DNA of 64,000 nt from Cynocephalus volans (lineage: Eukaryota > Chordata > Mammalia > Dermoptera > Cynocephalidae), in contig NC_084463.1 of assembly GCF_027409185.1 (NCBI RefSeq), forward strand, positions 72,339,852 through 72,403,851, given 5' to 3'. The position numbers and the translations under genes were made by a program. Under the pieces are notes generated by a model. The model ran no database searches and was not told where the DNA came from. It saw only the letters and a list, made by a program, of their open reading frames with translations. Every line of letters begins with the position of its first letter. Position 1 is the first letter of the stretch. Positions 53,721 through 64,000 of this stretch are shown here, one piece after another.

Positions 53721-55500
53721 TGGGGTCCCTCCTGGATGGGTTAACAACTGGCACTTCTGATATGCCCCAAACACAGGTCTGTCATGTTTCTGAAGCTTGA
53801 GAATCTCCTCAGGTTGAGAGCATATGACTGAAACTCTCCACAGGTGACTGACCTCTGGGCAGGCCAAGGGGATACAGAAAATGCAGCAACAGCATCATCT
53901 GTAGGTCCTGCTCATGTACTGGTTCTCGTGGTTTCCACCTGGGAGTGACACACATCATTTCTGCTCACGTTTCACAGGCCAAAGCAAGTTACACAGCCAC
54001 ATCTTACTTCCTGAAGAGTGCAGAAATGACCCCTACCGTGTGCTGGAAAGAAAATGGGCTGAAAATATTTGGTGTTCAGCACTCATGGCCATCGCCAAGC
54101 TATGTTAGAATCAATAACTGATAGGAAGGAAAATATCAGACCCAAACTATTTTCATCAATACAGTTATTTATCTACTAGCCATTTATTGAGCATTTCCTA
54201 TGTGTCAGGCAGTATATGAAGCTAATATTCAGCTTCTATGTATCAGTAGGATCAGCATGGTTGATCAAACATTGAAATATTACTGTATTAATTGGTCAAT
54301 AGTGTAATATAATTTCAGTAAGTCATAAAATGAAATACTAATATAAATTCTAATGTAAACCCATTTGTTCTAGCTAATTATACAGAATGTTGCAATGACT
54401 AATGGTGAGTAAGCTCCTGTCCCAGGAACATCTGAAAAACTGGAACACTTTATTTCTCACTTCAACCTCTGTCAAGATGGGCACTGTGTTGTGCCACACG
54501 TCCTCACAAAGCTCTCTGGGCACCGGGGGTGCACCAGTTCATAACTGTACTCATTTATTTACTGTATTTCATAACTGGTCATTGCTACTTCTTAATAGTT
54601 TAGTTTTTATTCTGGTTTTATTGTTAAGGCATTGCAAGTTTGGAATGAGCCATAAATATGCAAATAGTTAGGATATTGAAGATTTAAAATATAATGCTAA
54701 AAACAAACACCCAAAGGAAAAGATGACAAAGTGTGGATAAGTTTCTTGATTGTTTGGAGGTTCTAGCAGGGTAGCACAGATCTTCAAATACCCTTGACTT
54801 CAGAACTGTCCTCTATGGTCCTTTCCTCTATCGGGGAAGGTCATCCTCTTCAACTAAGCATGTGGCTTCTGGAGGGAGGCATATGGAACAGTGAGGGAGG
54901 AAGGGGACACCTGCGTAACCAGCCAGATCAGCCCACTCAACCCTGGCCATCAATAGGGTGAGGGGTGTTGCAACCACACTCCCTAGTCTCCAAAATGTGG
55001 GTAAGTTTCCTTATATTCGTTTTAAATGCCTTGCACATAAATCTTCTGAATCTGTGGGAGAACAAAGCGGAAATGAGATTAAAATGAACCACTGTTTGGA
55101 GTATCTTCTGAATATGCAAAATCAGGACACCCAGGAAGTCTTTTGATTCTACGCAAAAAACCTATGCAAAATATAAAACAAATAATTTTTATCTTGGGAA
55201 CAGATATGAATTGTTTCAAGAAAAAATATCAGTGGTTTAACGCTGTTTGAGATATGCGACGCAAAAGATACTCAGAAATCAATTCTTTCAGTTTTGGCTA
55301 ACCACTTAGATATTTCATTAAAATGGCAATGATGACCAGTTAAAACTCATGCTTCAAAACAAGAACAAAAACTCTTCATCATAAGGAAAAAAAAAATTGA
55401 AACATCATCATAAGTCAGTTTTTAAGAAATAAAGCATTTAAAATAATAAAAAAAATATCCAGAAAAATATTTTAGCAAAGAGAGTAGAGTCAATAACATA
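53721..55500. other. no gene; MIR fragment near 54165-54235
   Basis: gccatttattgagcatttcctatgtgtcaggcag at 54178 is MIR-like. The rest, including A-rich 55150-55500, is unassigned and has no supported exon. Confidence 0.45.
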
Positions 55501-57560
55501 AAAGAAAAACACTGAGAAAGTATCATAAATACATGTTCATGGTAGAAGGTCTTGGAAGTGCAAAAATTAAATTAAAAATCACTATCCCAAAGTAATACTA
55601 AAAAAAACCCTTTTAATTTTAGAACAGTTTTAGATTTACAGAAAAATTGTGAATAGTATGGGTTCCCATTTACCCCATACCTAGTTTCTCTTAAAATATT
55701 ATTAATATCCTAAATTAGTATTGCATGTTTGTCACGAACCCGTGCTAACACAGTATTAGTAACTAAAGTCTATTTTATTCCAAATTCCTTAGATCTTAAT
55801 ATCCTTTTTCTGTTCCACGATATATTACATTTTAGTCATCATGTCTCTTTAGTCATCATGTCTCCTTAGTCTCCTCTTGACTGTGATAGTTTTCTCAGAC
55901 AATTTTGAAGACTACTGGTCAGGTGTTTCGTAGAATGTCCCCCATTTTGGATTGGTTTGATGTTTTTCTGATGATTAGATTGGGGTTATCTGTTTTGGGG
56001 AGTAAAACCACAGAGGTAAAGTGCCATTTCATCACATGACATCAAGAGTACGTACTGTCAGCATGACTTATCACCGGCGATGTTGACCTCAATCACCTGG
56101 CTCAGGTAGTGTGTGTCAGGTTTCTTCACTGCAGAGTTACTCTTTCCTTCCATCTTTCTGTGCAGTACTCTTTGGAAGGAAGTCACTGTGCATAGCTCAC
56201 ACTTAAAGAGAGAAAAGTTATACTCCACTGCCTTGAGGGTAGAGTGTCTACAGTATAAAAATTATTTAGAGTTCCTCTGCATAAACTATTTGTAATTCTT
56301 TTGCCTGTCCTCCCTCCATGTATTTACTGGTTTATATTAATATAAATTCATAGCTTTTTAAAAAATACTTTAGGTTATTATCCAATATGACTATTTTCTT
56401 TTTTTTTTTTTTTTTTTTTTTTTCCGTGACCAGCGCTCAGCCAGGGAGTGCACCGCTCATCCTTATATAGGATCTGAACCCGCGGCGGGGAGCGTCGCCG
56501 CGCTGCTAGCGCAGCACGCTACCGAGTGCGCCACGGGCTCAGCCCCAATATGACTATTTTCTTGCTCCAACTTTTCCAGTTTGGGTTATTGGGAGCCCTT
56601 CTAGCTGGCTCCTGTATCCATCCCTCTGACATATCCCCATCATTGTGTGTGTTTTGGGGGGGGTTGAGAGGTGGTAGGGAGCACTCTCTTACTTTCGGGC
56701 ATTACAGAATATTCTAGGATCATGTTATCTATTTCCTTCCCAATCCTAGACTAAGCCATTTCTCCCAGGAGCCCTGGTTCCTTTTAGTGGAGAGTGGTAT
56801 TAGAAGCCAAGTTCTGACACTGGATGTCCTCTTTGGTACTGGAGTGCTGATGCTTTTAGTCTCTCTCAACTGACTCAATAAGGAAATATATGTACGTACA
56901 CTAGCCCACCTATATATAAACATAACTATAAATATTTCTATATATAACCATTTATATCTTTATTAAGCTAAACATGAGTTCATACTGATGTCTCCAACTC
57001 CAATCCATTACCACATGGATTACTCTAGCCTCCTCTCCTTACCTGTAACTGTCTACTCCAACAGTGAGAAACCTGGCTCTCAACATCTGCCATCCATTTA
57101 ATTGTTCAGTTCCAGGATACACGTATAATGGCATCAGAATCGTTAACCAGTACTACTGCAGAAAACATCTTTACCAATTACTCTATCAGGCATATGTACC
57201 TTCCTTTTGCCTTCAGCCTTACACACTCCATTCAGTTCCAAAGTTACTTAGGGCAGCGACTTTTTCCTCTCACCCCTTCAAGGAGGTTGTTTCACAGACT
57301 CATAATACGTTTAGATTCTTTTGTCACATTCTGCCTTGCATCTGGGGATCCCAACTTCCTAAATGATCTTTTAAAAGTTTGTATACACTGAGGATCACTC
57401 TGTGTGGTAAAGTTGTATGGGTTTTGACAGATACATAGTGTCACATATCCACCATTAGAGAATCATACTAAATTAACCACCCTAAAAAATCCAGAAGTAA
57501 CATTTTAAAAACAGCTTTATTGAGGTATAAATCACAGATAATAAACTGTACTTACTTAAA
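55501..57560 (-). mobile_element. old LINE-1 3'-UTR region, antisense, carrying a SINE
   Basis: A long, recognisable old mammalian LINE-1 segment: tttagatttacagaaaaattg, catgtctccttagtctcctcttg, ggtcaggtgtttcgtagaatgtcc, tcacctggctcaggtagtgtg, ggagccctggttccttttagtgg, ggaaatatatgtacgtac. At 57505 it reaches aaaacagctttattgaggtataaa, which in antisense L1 lies 3' of ORF2. Interrupted by the SINE at 56401-56544. The subfamily name is uncertain. Confidence 0.65.
56401..56544 (-). mobile_element. CYN-related SINE, GC-rich second type
   Basis: Poly(T), then ccgtgaccagcgctcagccag, the GC-rich centre gcggcggggagcgtcgccgc, and the 5' end gcgccacgggctcagcc. Perfect 19-bp duplication ccaatatgactattttctt (56382-56400 and 56545-56563). 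Confidence 0.95.
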
Positions 57561-57689
57561 GCAAGTGGCGAACAAAGTTTCAGACTGGAGATGCATCAGC
57601 CCACAGGCCTTCAGAAAAATAAATCTCCTGAAGGAGTATTATCTATTTAAAGGCATTCAAACTGTAGAAATTTATAAGCCACAAGCCCA

Positions 57690-58210
57690 TTTTTTTTTTT
57701 TTTGATAAATCTTAATAAAAGTAATACATGATCATTTTGGAACAATAATCAAAAATAGATAAAAAGAAAATAAAAAATACATGTACTCCCACCACTAAGA
57801 CAATCTATTATCACTTTAGTGCATATAATTCTCTTTTAAAAATGAATTTACATACTTTTCAACAAAAATGGGGATACATATGTATATGATATTGTTTTGC
57901 TACTTAGTAATATTTATTAAGTGGCTGCTTTGTGTTGGATGTGAGGTTACTCTCTAGGAAGATGATTTTGTAAACTGTCTTTTCATCAAACAGTATACAA
58001 TATTATAAACATCTTTCCATGCCAATCAATATGCTTCTTCTTTCTTTCTTGATAGCTGTGTATTTCATTTTGTAGATATAACCATTTTAAGCAATCTCCC
58101 ATTTCTTTGAAATCTAGGTTATTCTTAGATTTTTTTTTGCTTTTATTTTGCTGAATCTTTGTATACATCCTTGATCTTTTTCTTAGGATAAGTTCCTAGA
58201 TGTATAACCC
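57690..58210 (-). mobile_element. old LINE-1 3' end, antisense
   Basis: Opens with a T-run then aataaaagtaatacatgatcattttgg, and contains aacatctttccatgccaatcaatatgc and tgtatacatccttgatc ... ggataagttcctagatg, known antisense L1 ORF2-end/3'-UTR motifs. Confidence 0.65.
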
Positions 58211-59100
58211 ACTGGCAACTTTGACTTGAGACTGGGTCTTCCGTGGATTTTCTCTGTAGTCACTAGGCTGCTGAGTTCCCCTGCAGTGTTGCAGCTAAAG
58301 GCCTGCTATACTCTGCAGTTCCTATACCCCACACCTCCAGGACTGAAGGCCACTCATGGTAAGGCCAGGGGTCCCATCCATTGTTACCTGTGTTTAGTCT
58401 GCTTTCAAAATATCCTAACTATATTAATAAAAAGAAAACCAGAAAAGTTTAAAGTTTTAGTCAATTTTCAAAACGTTAAGTAAATTTTTAATCCAGCACT
58501 CCTACTGTTTTGTTGCATATGTTAAACCACTGTTTTATGACACATTGATGTAATTGGGCCAATTGTGGGTTTTGAAATAAATATATTTTGTGTTTTATAT
58601 TCACTTTATCAGGTCTAATTATTACTTTGGATTATAATATATATTATAGAGACTTGATTTCCATAGATGGATCATACTTTAAGAATTCATTGCCAGTTGG
58701 TTGTTCAGAACCAGAATGAATTTAACCATGAAAAGGATTGTTATGAATAGTTCTCAATCACCATACTAACACATAAAATCCATTTGGTCTATAGTGCAGC
58801 TGCAATATTAATCAGGAATTCTGCCAAGACCCCAACCCTCGACCTAAAGACTATATTGGATTATGGAGGGTTATGCCAGAAAGGGGAAGTTCTTCAAACA
58901 AGTCAGTCCCTTTTCCCTGATGCCCAGCCCTGATGAGTCAGTCCCTCTTGGGGACAGAGGCTCCTGGATTAAACCTCAGATCCAGTCAGAGAACAAGTAC
59001 CTCCTGCTGGGTGAGGAAACCACTATTTGGCTTCGTGGGGGCACCCTTCATCTTCAGGAGTGCTAGTTTGACTTTAACTGGCTCAAGCTCTTTAAAACCA
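58211..59100. other. no recognisable gene
   Basis: No repeat or exon recognised. The open frames around 58863-59139 end in the following SINE and carry no domain signature. Confidence 0.4.
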
Positions 59101-59283
59101 GGGCCGGCCCATGGCTCACTTGGGAGAGTGCGGTGCTGATAACACCAAGGCCACGGGTTTGGGTCCTATATAGGGATGGCCGGTTAGCTCACTTGGAAGA
59201 GTGTGGTGCTGACAACACCAAGCCAAAGGTTGAGATCCCCTTACCAGTCATCTTTTAAAAAAAGAAAAAACAGACAAACAAAC
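59101..59283 (+). mobile_element. CYN-type SINE, dimer
   Basis: gggccggcccatggctcact to ttaccagtcatcttttaaa with a mixed A/(CAAA) tail. Flanks contain aaaacc on both sides, but the duplication is not definite. Confidence 0.93.
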
Positions 59284-59559
59284 AAAACCCAAAAAAACCC
59301 AAAGGTTTCATTTGGGACAGGGCCAACTATGAGTCAAAGAAGCACGATGGGAACCAAGGTTACTCTAGAACACGCTTTGGTTGGTGATAGGCCTAGAATG
59401 ACCTTCTCTCCTTACTTTCTTCCTCTGGGAATGTTAGCCTGAACCTCAGTATCTAGGTCAGGTGTCCCTCCCATGAGCTCCTTAGCACACAGAGGTGACC
59501 CACACTGTGGTACCCTCAGCTGTCACTGCTGAATAACATATGTCTCCTTTACCCTGGCC

Positions 59560-59737
59560 CAGTGGTTCCCAATTCTAGCTGCACATTAGAGTGATCAGGA
59601 GAGCTCTGAAAAAACTCTGATCCCCAGGCTTCCTCTCATCTATTAAAGCAAAATCTCTGGGGGTGGAGCCCATATATCAGGATGTTTTAAAAGCTCCCCA
59701 GGAATTCTAATGTTTAGCCAGGATTTAGAACCATTTC
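59560..59737. mobile_element. MER5A (hAT-Charlie non-autonomous element)
   Basis: cagtggttcccaattctagctgcacattagag at the left and aaaagctccccaggaattctaatg ... agccaggatttagaaccat at the right form the terminal inverted repeats. Near full-length (about 178 bp). Confidence 0.88.
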
Positions 59738-59748
59738 CTCCGACAATG

Positions 59749-59928
59749 TTTTTTTTTTTTTTTTTTTTAATAAAGATGACCAGTAAGGGGATCTTAACAC
59801 TTGACTTGGTGTTGTCAGTACCACACTCTCCCAAGTGAGTTAACCGGCCATCCCTATATAGGGATCTGAACCCGTGGCCTTGGTGTTATCAGCACCACAC
59901 TCTCCCAAGTGAGCCATGGGCCGGCCCT
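59749..59928 (-). mobile_element. CYN-type SINE, dimer
   Basis: Antisense dimer with a long T-run, placed a few bases right of MER5A. Short duplication gacaatg (59742-59748 and 59929-59935). Confidence 0.93.
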
Positions 59929-59935
59929 GACAATG

Positions 59936-60394
59936 AGCTTTTTGAAAGCAAGGAACATACTTCCTCATCATTGGTACCAAACGAGTTAATAAAGCTCTTA
60001 GAATAAGCGCCTGGCATACATTAGCTCTTAATATTTTAGCTGCTATTGTTATTGGTAGTAGTAGCATGGACTCCCCACTGGTCAGTGCAGTTCCTGACAC
60101 ATAGTATGCACTTCATCATCCATTTAACTTACATAAATATATGAGTATGTGCTGAAGAGAGAGAGAGAGAGAATGTTTTAAAAGCCTGGGTGATTCCACT
60201 GACCCTTCCGCTCAATACCCTCCTAGAGCGAGCCTGAAATGGGGGCTCTGATTTGTTGTTCTTTCCATGGGTCTCAGACCTCAAAGTGCATTCCAGAGCG
60301 TGAGCATCCTGCTGTACAGTATATAAGCAGTGTAAGAGGTTTTTGAGAGCAACTTGGACTCTGTGATTTTCACCACTGTACTTATAGGATAAAT
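59936..60394. other. no gene; L2 tail and GA microsatellite
   Basis: 59937-60120 (ctttttgaaagcaaggaac ... gttcctgacacatagtatgcac) has L2-tail features. A (GA)n run lies at 60156-60172. Nothing else identified. Confidence 0.5.
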
Positions 60395-60560
60395 TTACTG
60401 GGTGTCAAAAGTCTAAGCTCTATTCCTGGCTTGGCCACTTATTAGCTGCATGGTTTTGAGCAAATCACTTCGACCTTCCAGACCTCATTTTTCTCTCTAG
60501 AGTTCTTCAATTCTCTCATCTGAAATCTGGCTGAACTATGCCTCACACTTCCTTGCTAGG
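60395..60560 (+). repeat. MIR SINE
   Basis: ctattcctggcttggccacttattagctgcatgg, gagcaaatcacttcgacc and cctcatttttctctctag...ctcatctgaaatctgg show the MIR core clearly. Confidence 0.85.
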
Positions 60561-61589
60561 CTCGCCAGTCATGACTGTGTGGGCCTCACTCCTGGCCACG
60601 CTACCCAGGCTGCCCCTGCTGGGTGTCATGGCTCTCGCCCCAATGCCCAGGAAGCACCAGTAGCCCTCCTCATGCCTGGGAGGAGGCATGCCTCTTACCA
60701 AAGAGAGCTTGTCAGTATTAGCCTGGATTGTTCAGCAGCCATGGGGATTGAATAAGTGGTTTGGGAAACCAGTCGCCATTTATACTTTAGCCCAAAGGAA
60801 AAAACTACTCCGCTGTAGCCAAAAGTAACAAGTCTCTTCTTTCCTGGATGCTGATTCTGGGGAATAAAGAGAGCTCTAGGAGTCCAGCTTACTCGGGCTT
60901 TGGGGTGTTCCTTCCGGAAAAAAAAAAAAGGATCATCTGACTTTTCAATCAGCCTGGCCTTTACTCCAATTGTCCCAATCAAGGGAGGCTTCTCAGACTG
61001 GCAACTCATCAGAAACAGCTGGACAAATGCCAGCAACAGACAGTTCCTCAGGCACACTGTAAACATTGTAAAAAAGGTGTGAAGTGCTTATCAAACACGG
61101 GTGGCATTTTGGTCAATTTTAAAAAGCATAAAGCCAATTGGAGAAATGAGGTCAATTCTCACTAGAGATGAAATAACAGAATTGCCAGCATTCTCTTGTA
61201 CTTATTTTAAACGAGTCTTTGGGTAGGACCAGGGATTTTTTTATTTTAACCACAGAGAGATATGTTTTAATGGGATTTGACCTGAATTTAAAAATAATGA
61301 AGTGACAAATCTTTTAAATCCATGTTGTGCATTTAGGACTTGCATGTTTCTTTTGGTTTCTTTTGGATTTGCTCTTAATCTTAAAGGAGTTTGTGGACTG
61401 GTCTTGTTAATTTGTGGAGTTTCCTGGGTGTTGCTTAGAGTTTAATGAGAGCAAACACACTCTAGCATTGCCCATTGAGTTCACCCTCCAAATCAGCTGT
61501 CCTTCATGCCCACACAGGTTTAACAGGGCAGCAACCTTTTTTTGGGTTGGGCAGGAACTTTTCTTGGTGATCTCCGCTTAGCCAACACA
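60561..61589. other. no recognisable gene
   Basis: The 123-codon minus-strand open frame at 60695-61066 has a hydrophobic start but no family resemblance and spans an A-run. I do not call it. No repeat recognised. Confidence 0.4.
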
Positions 61590-62115
61590 TTCACATACCC
61601 CTCGTCACAAAGCAGCTAGAACAATCATTTAAGCACATCATTCCCTTACTTAAAGCCCTCCACTTTCCCTCCAGTGCTATCAGGATTGAATTCTATACCC
61701 TCAGCCTGGCTGCAAGGCTGAGTCGGCCCCTGTCTACTTCATGCTCCAGTCATCCCACCCTCTTTTCATTTGTTTTTAAGTTTCTTCAGGGCTGATCTCA
61801 AGGAAAACTCCTTGCCCCAGCCCCCAGCCAGCCACCTTTCCCTCCTGCTCTAGGTCCTGGCTTAAACGTCTCCTCTGAGAAGCCTCCCCTTACTTCCCCA
61901 ACCAGGTTAGGTCTCTTTACACATTCTCATGGCTCCCCAACTCTTTATTGGTAACAATGGTCACAATCATAGTTCAATAACTGGGAAATATTTCAGGTGG
62001 GCCTCCCTTGGGTGAGGAAGCTCCATGAGGGCAGGCGTGTTCTGACTTGTTCACTGCTACAACTCCACACCCTGCAGTTTCTTATACCTGCTAGGTGCTC
62101 TGTTTACTAAGTAAA
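61590..62115 (+). repeat. L2 LINE 3' region
   Basis: aagcacatcattcccttacttaaagccctcc, ttgaattctataccctcagcctggc, acgtctcctctgagaagcctcccc and ggaagctccatgagggcagg appear in order. One of the longer L2 copies in the window. Confidence 0.85.
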
Positions 62116-62699
62116 ATCAGTTTCTCCTATATGGGTCTGCTTACTCTCTGAAGACCACTGGTATGTTTTACTCTCCCTCCACAAATTCATTTATTTTCTT
62201 TCTGACATGATTCAGTCACCTCTTAAATTGAGGGGCTTGACACAATTCCTTCAGGACAGACCTCTCTCTGGAGGAATGAATTGTGACGGGTCAACTCTGT
62301 GCCACTCAGCTCCTGTTGCCATGGTGATGCCTCCCACAGGCAGTCATCTCTGAGATTTTCAGGAACTTGTCTTAACATCCCAGCACCCTTCTCTGCCAGC
62401 ACAGTACTATTGGTGAATCTGGTCTTTCTGTTGCCACTGGTCTCCAGTGAGCCACACAGGAGCAGGGTTAAACTGAGGAAGTACTTCAGGATTCTTTTGA
62501 AGTATCACACATCTCTCTCAGTACAGATACCACATCTCTACTCAGAGTGAACAGTGAAGAGTGAATTTTTGCATTAGCACATATGGAGTCTTTCTGACCC
62601 TTGCTGACCTTGGCACACAATGCATATATTGGATTCTGGAAACTTATGCTTCTATTTTCTGACCAATGGAATGTGCACTTCCTCTGGTGGTCATGATAC
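62116..62699. other. no recognisable gene
   Basis: Unassigned. cctctggtgg at 62691-62700 is a partial CTCF-like match on the minus strand, too weak to call. Confidence 0.4.
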
Positions 62700-62850
62700 T
62701 TTCAATTTCTTGTTTGAGGTCTGTTTACCCACTAGACCATGAACTCCTCAAGTGCAGAGATCATACTTTTTTGGCATTGTATTTCTAGGCCTGTCCCACT
62801 GCTTGGCATATGGTGGGGGTTCAAATATTTATTGGAATTGAAAAGTGCCT
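62700..62850 (+). repeat. L2 LINE 3' tail
   Basis: ccactagaccatgaactcctc, agagatcatacttttttggc and ctgcttggcatatggtgg ... aaatatttattgg. Confidence 0.75.
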
Positions 62851-63574
62851 AGCACACAGTGATACATATATGACTAAACAGAAAATCTAGGTTGGTAAAG
62901 GCTTTCCTATCACTTCAGTTTTGTTCAGGCCTTTCAATTGGTCCACTCCTGTTCAATGACCCCAGAATGGGCTCACAGTCCAAAGCCTTTTGAGTAGCTG
63001 CTCTTGGTGGCCTCGTGAGTTTAGATTTTCTATAGTTTTTCTTTACTTGAGGTAAGTTTCACAAGTCACAAATCTGCCCAGACAGCAGCTTTCCTGATTT
63101 TTCTCTCTGTACAATAAATTGCACAAAATTATCTCCATTTTATAATACCCACCATGTGGGTAGATGGGTCTGATTATACTATTTGGGAAACCAATTTAGT
63201 TATCTTAGAAATCATCACCTTCTCTCTTATCTTCCATTGCCAGGTAGGAGGGAAAAAACAAAAAAGACTCATAATATTCTGGGAACAAATTAGAGGTACC
63301 CTGAGTTCACTGTTAATGTTTGGAAATGTGTATGGAGATATCTTTTATTTTTTTCTGTATTTCTGTGTTCAGCCCATTCTTGTTACCCTTTGGGTAAGTT
63401 CAATCATAATTTCTTTAAGATCTGAGGTAATAAGTAGCCCATAATTTTTGATAGTATTGTTCTCTAGTTTAACAGACCTTCAAAGGCCTCCACTGCTCTT
63501 TGGATACTCATATTTCTTACCTGGGAATTCAAGCCATAGGCAGCATATGGTGGTAACAGGTCAGATTCTGGAGC
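62851..63574. other. no recognisable gene
   Basis: Unassigned. The 96-codon frame from 63154 is hydrophobic and AT-rich but matches no family I know. Confidence 0.4.
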
Positions 63575-63780
63575 CAACTCTTCAAATTTACTACTCAGAT
63601 ATGTGACCTCTACGCCAGTTTTTTTAATCTGCAGAACTGGATAGCACCTACCTCACTGGGTTCTGGCCTGTCAAGAATTTTAACTACACGAGGGCGGGGA
63701 TTTTTGTCTGTTTTGTTCCCAGAGGCTAGAATTGTGCCCGGCACATATTAGACAGTCTAATATTTGTTGTATGAGTTAAT
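63575..63780 (+). repeat. MIR fragment followed by L2 tail
   Basis: 63560-63660 shows a weak MIR order (ggagccaactcttcaaatttac ... tttttttaatctgcagaactgg). 63665-63780 is an L2 tail (cacgagggcggggatttttgtc, agaattgtgcccggcacat, aatatttgttgtatgag). Confidence 0.65.
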
Positions 63781-64000
63781 CCACTACATATTTACAGCTC
63801 AGCCAAATGGAAATACTCCCCACTCCCCAAATATTCTTAGTTTTCCTGCCTCGTGCTCTTTCTTCTGATACTGACCACTTCTGGCTGGATTAGTCACAAC
63901 CACTCAATGCCCAGCTTATAGAGCACCTGTGTAAGGACTTTCCTAATTGTCCCAGAAAGAAGTAATCTTCCTGCAGACTATGCTCTCACGCTACACTAAG
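63781..64000. other. no recognisable feature
   Basis: Short unassigned end of the window. Confidence 0.4.

Noticed and set aside
60156..60172. CRISPR-like or other arrayed repeats
   Set aside because: Only simple microsatellites (GA, ATCC, TTTA, GCCAGT) are present; there are no spaced direct repeats, and the DNA is mammalian.
60695..61066. 123-codon minus-strand open frame with hydrophobic N-terminus
   Set aside because: Resembles no known protein, spans a homopolymer that would vary, and has no conserved context.

Overview
The window looks like ordinary nuclear DNA of a placental mammal, most probably a colugo (Dermoptera; Galeopterus or Cynocephalus). The pointer to colugo is a very abundant young SINE built from a tRNA-Ile. 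Its anticodon loop still reads GAT, its A and B boxes are recognisable, it occurs as monomers and dimers, and most copies have perfect or near-perfect target-site duplications. This matches what I know of the colugo CYN SINE family. There is no Alu, B1/B2, Bov-tA or equine ERE, which argues against primates, rodents, ruminants and horses. The species call is from memory and motif matching, not from a search.

No intact protein-coding gene is supported. The longest open reading frames (up to about 200 codons) run through SINE and LINE sequence or through low-complexity DNA. The only cellular gene-like sequence I recognise is a dead processed copy of COX7B (9412-9849, three in-frame stops, flanking target-site duplications). 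It lies next to a fossil hAT-family transposase (8822-9395, minus strand). One short CpG island with GC boxes (about 38990-39241) is the only plausible promoter or first exon. The window is therefore intergenic or intronic.

Layout. 0.7-3.4 kb: old LINE-1 pieces carrying two SINEs. 4.2 and 21.3 kb: two copies of a roughly 440-bp LTR-like repeat. 6.3-7 kb: LINE-1 3' end and ORF1-like remnant. 8.7-9.9 kb: MITE, hAT fossil and COX7B pseudogene. 11.3 kb: a poly(A)-only insertion. 14.6-16.6 kb: a 5'-truncated LINE-1, a MER20 and an MLT1 LTR with a nested insertion. 17.3-18.2 kb: an L2 split by an ERV LTR. 19-26.5 kb: SINEs, MLT1 and a Charlie element. 26.8-34 kb: L2 pieces and three MaLR LTRs. 35.4-38 kb: a SINE cluster. 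38.3-40 kb: L2/MIR and the CpG island. 43-49.8 kb: MST-like LTRs, LINE-1 3' end and an ERVL pol fossil. 50.26-50.44 kb: a long near-perfect inverted repeat. 51-53.7 kb: SINEs and L2. 55.5-58.2 kb: antisense old LINE-1 3' regions. 59-64 kb: SINEs, MER5A, MIR and L2.

The most interesting items are the 80-bp-arm inverted repeat at 50260-50435, the lineage-specific-looking LTR pair, the SINE sub-types including short 'chimeric monomers', the poly(A)-only insertion, and the CpG island with an adjacent hairpin. I see no evidence of a novel multi-gene system. Repeat family names are recognised from memory, and boundaries of old repeats are approximate.
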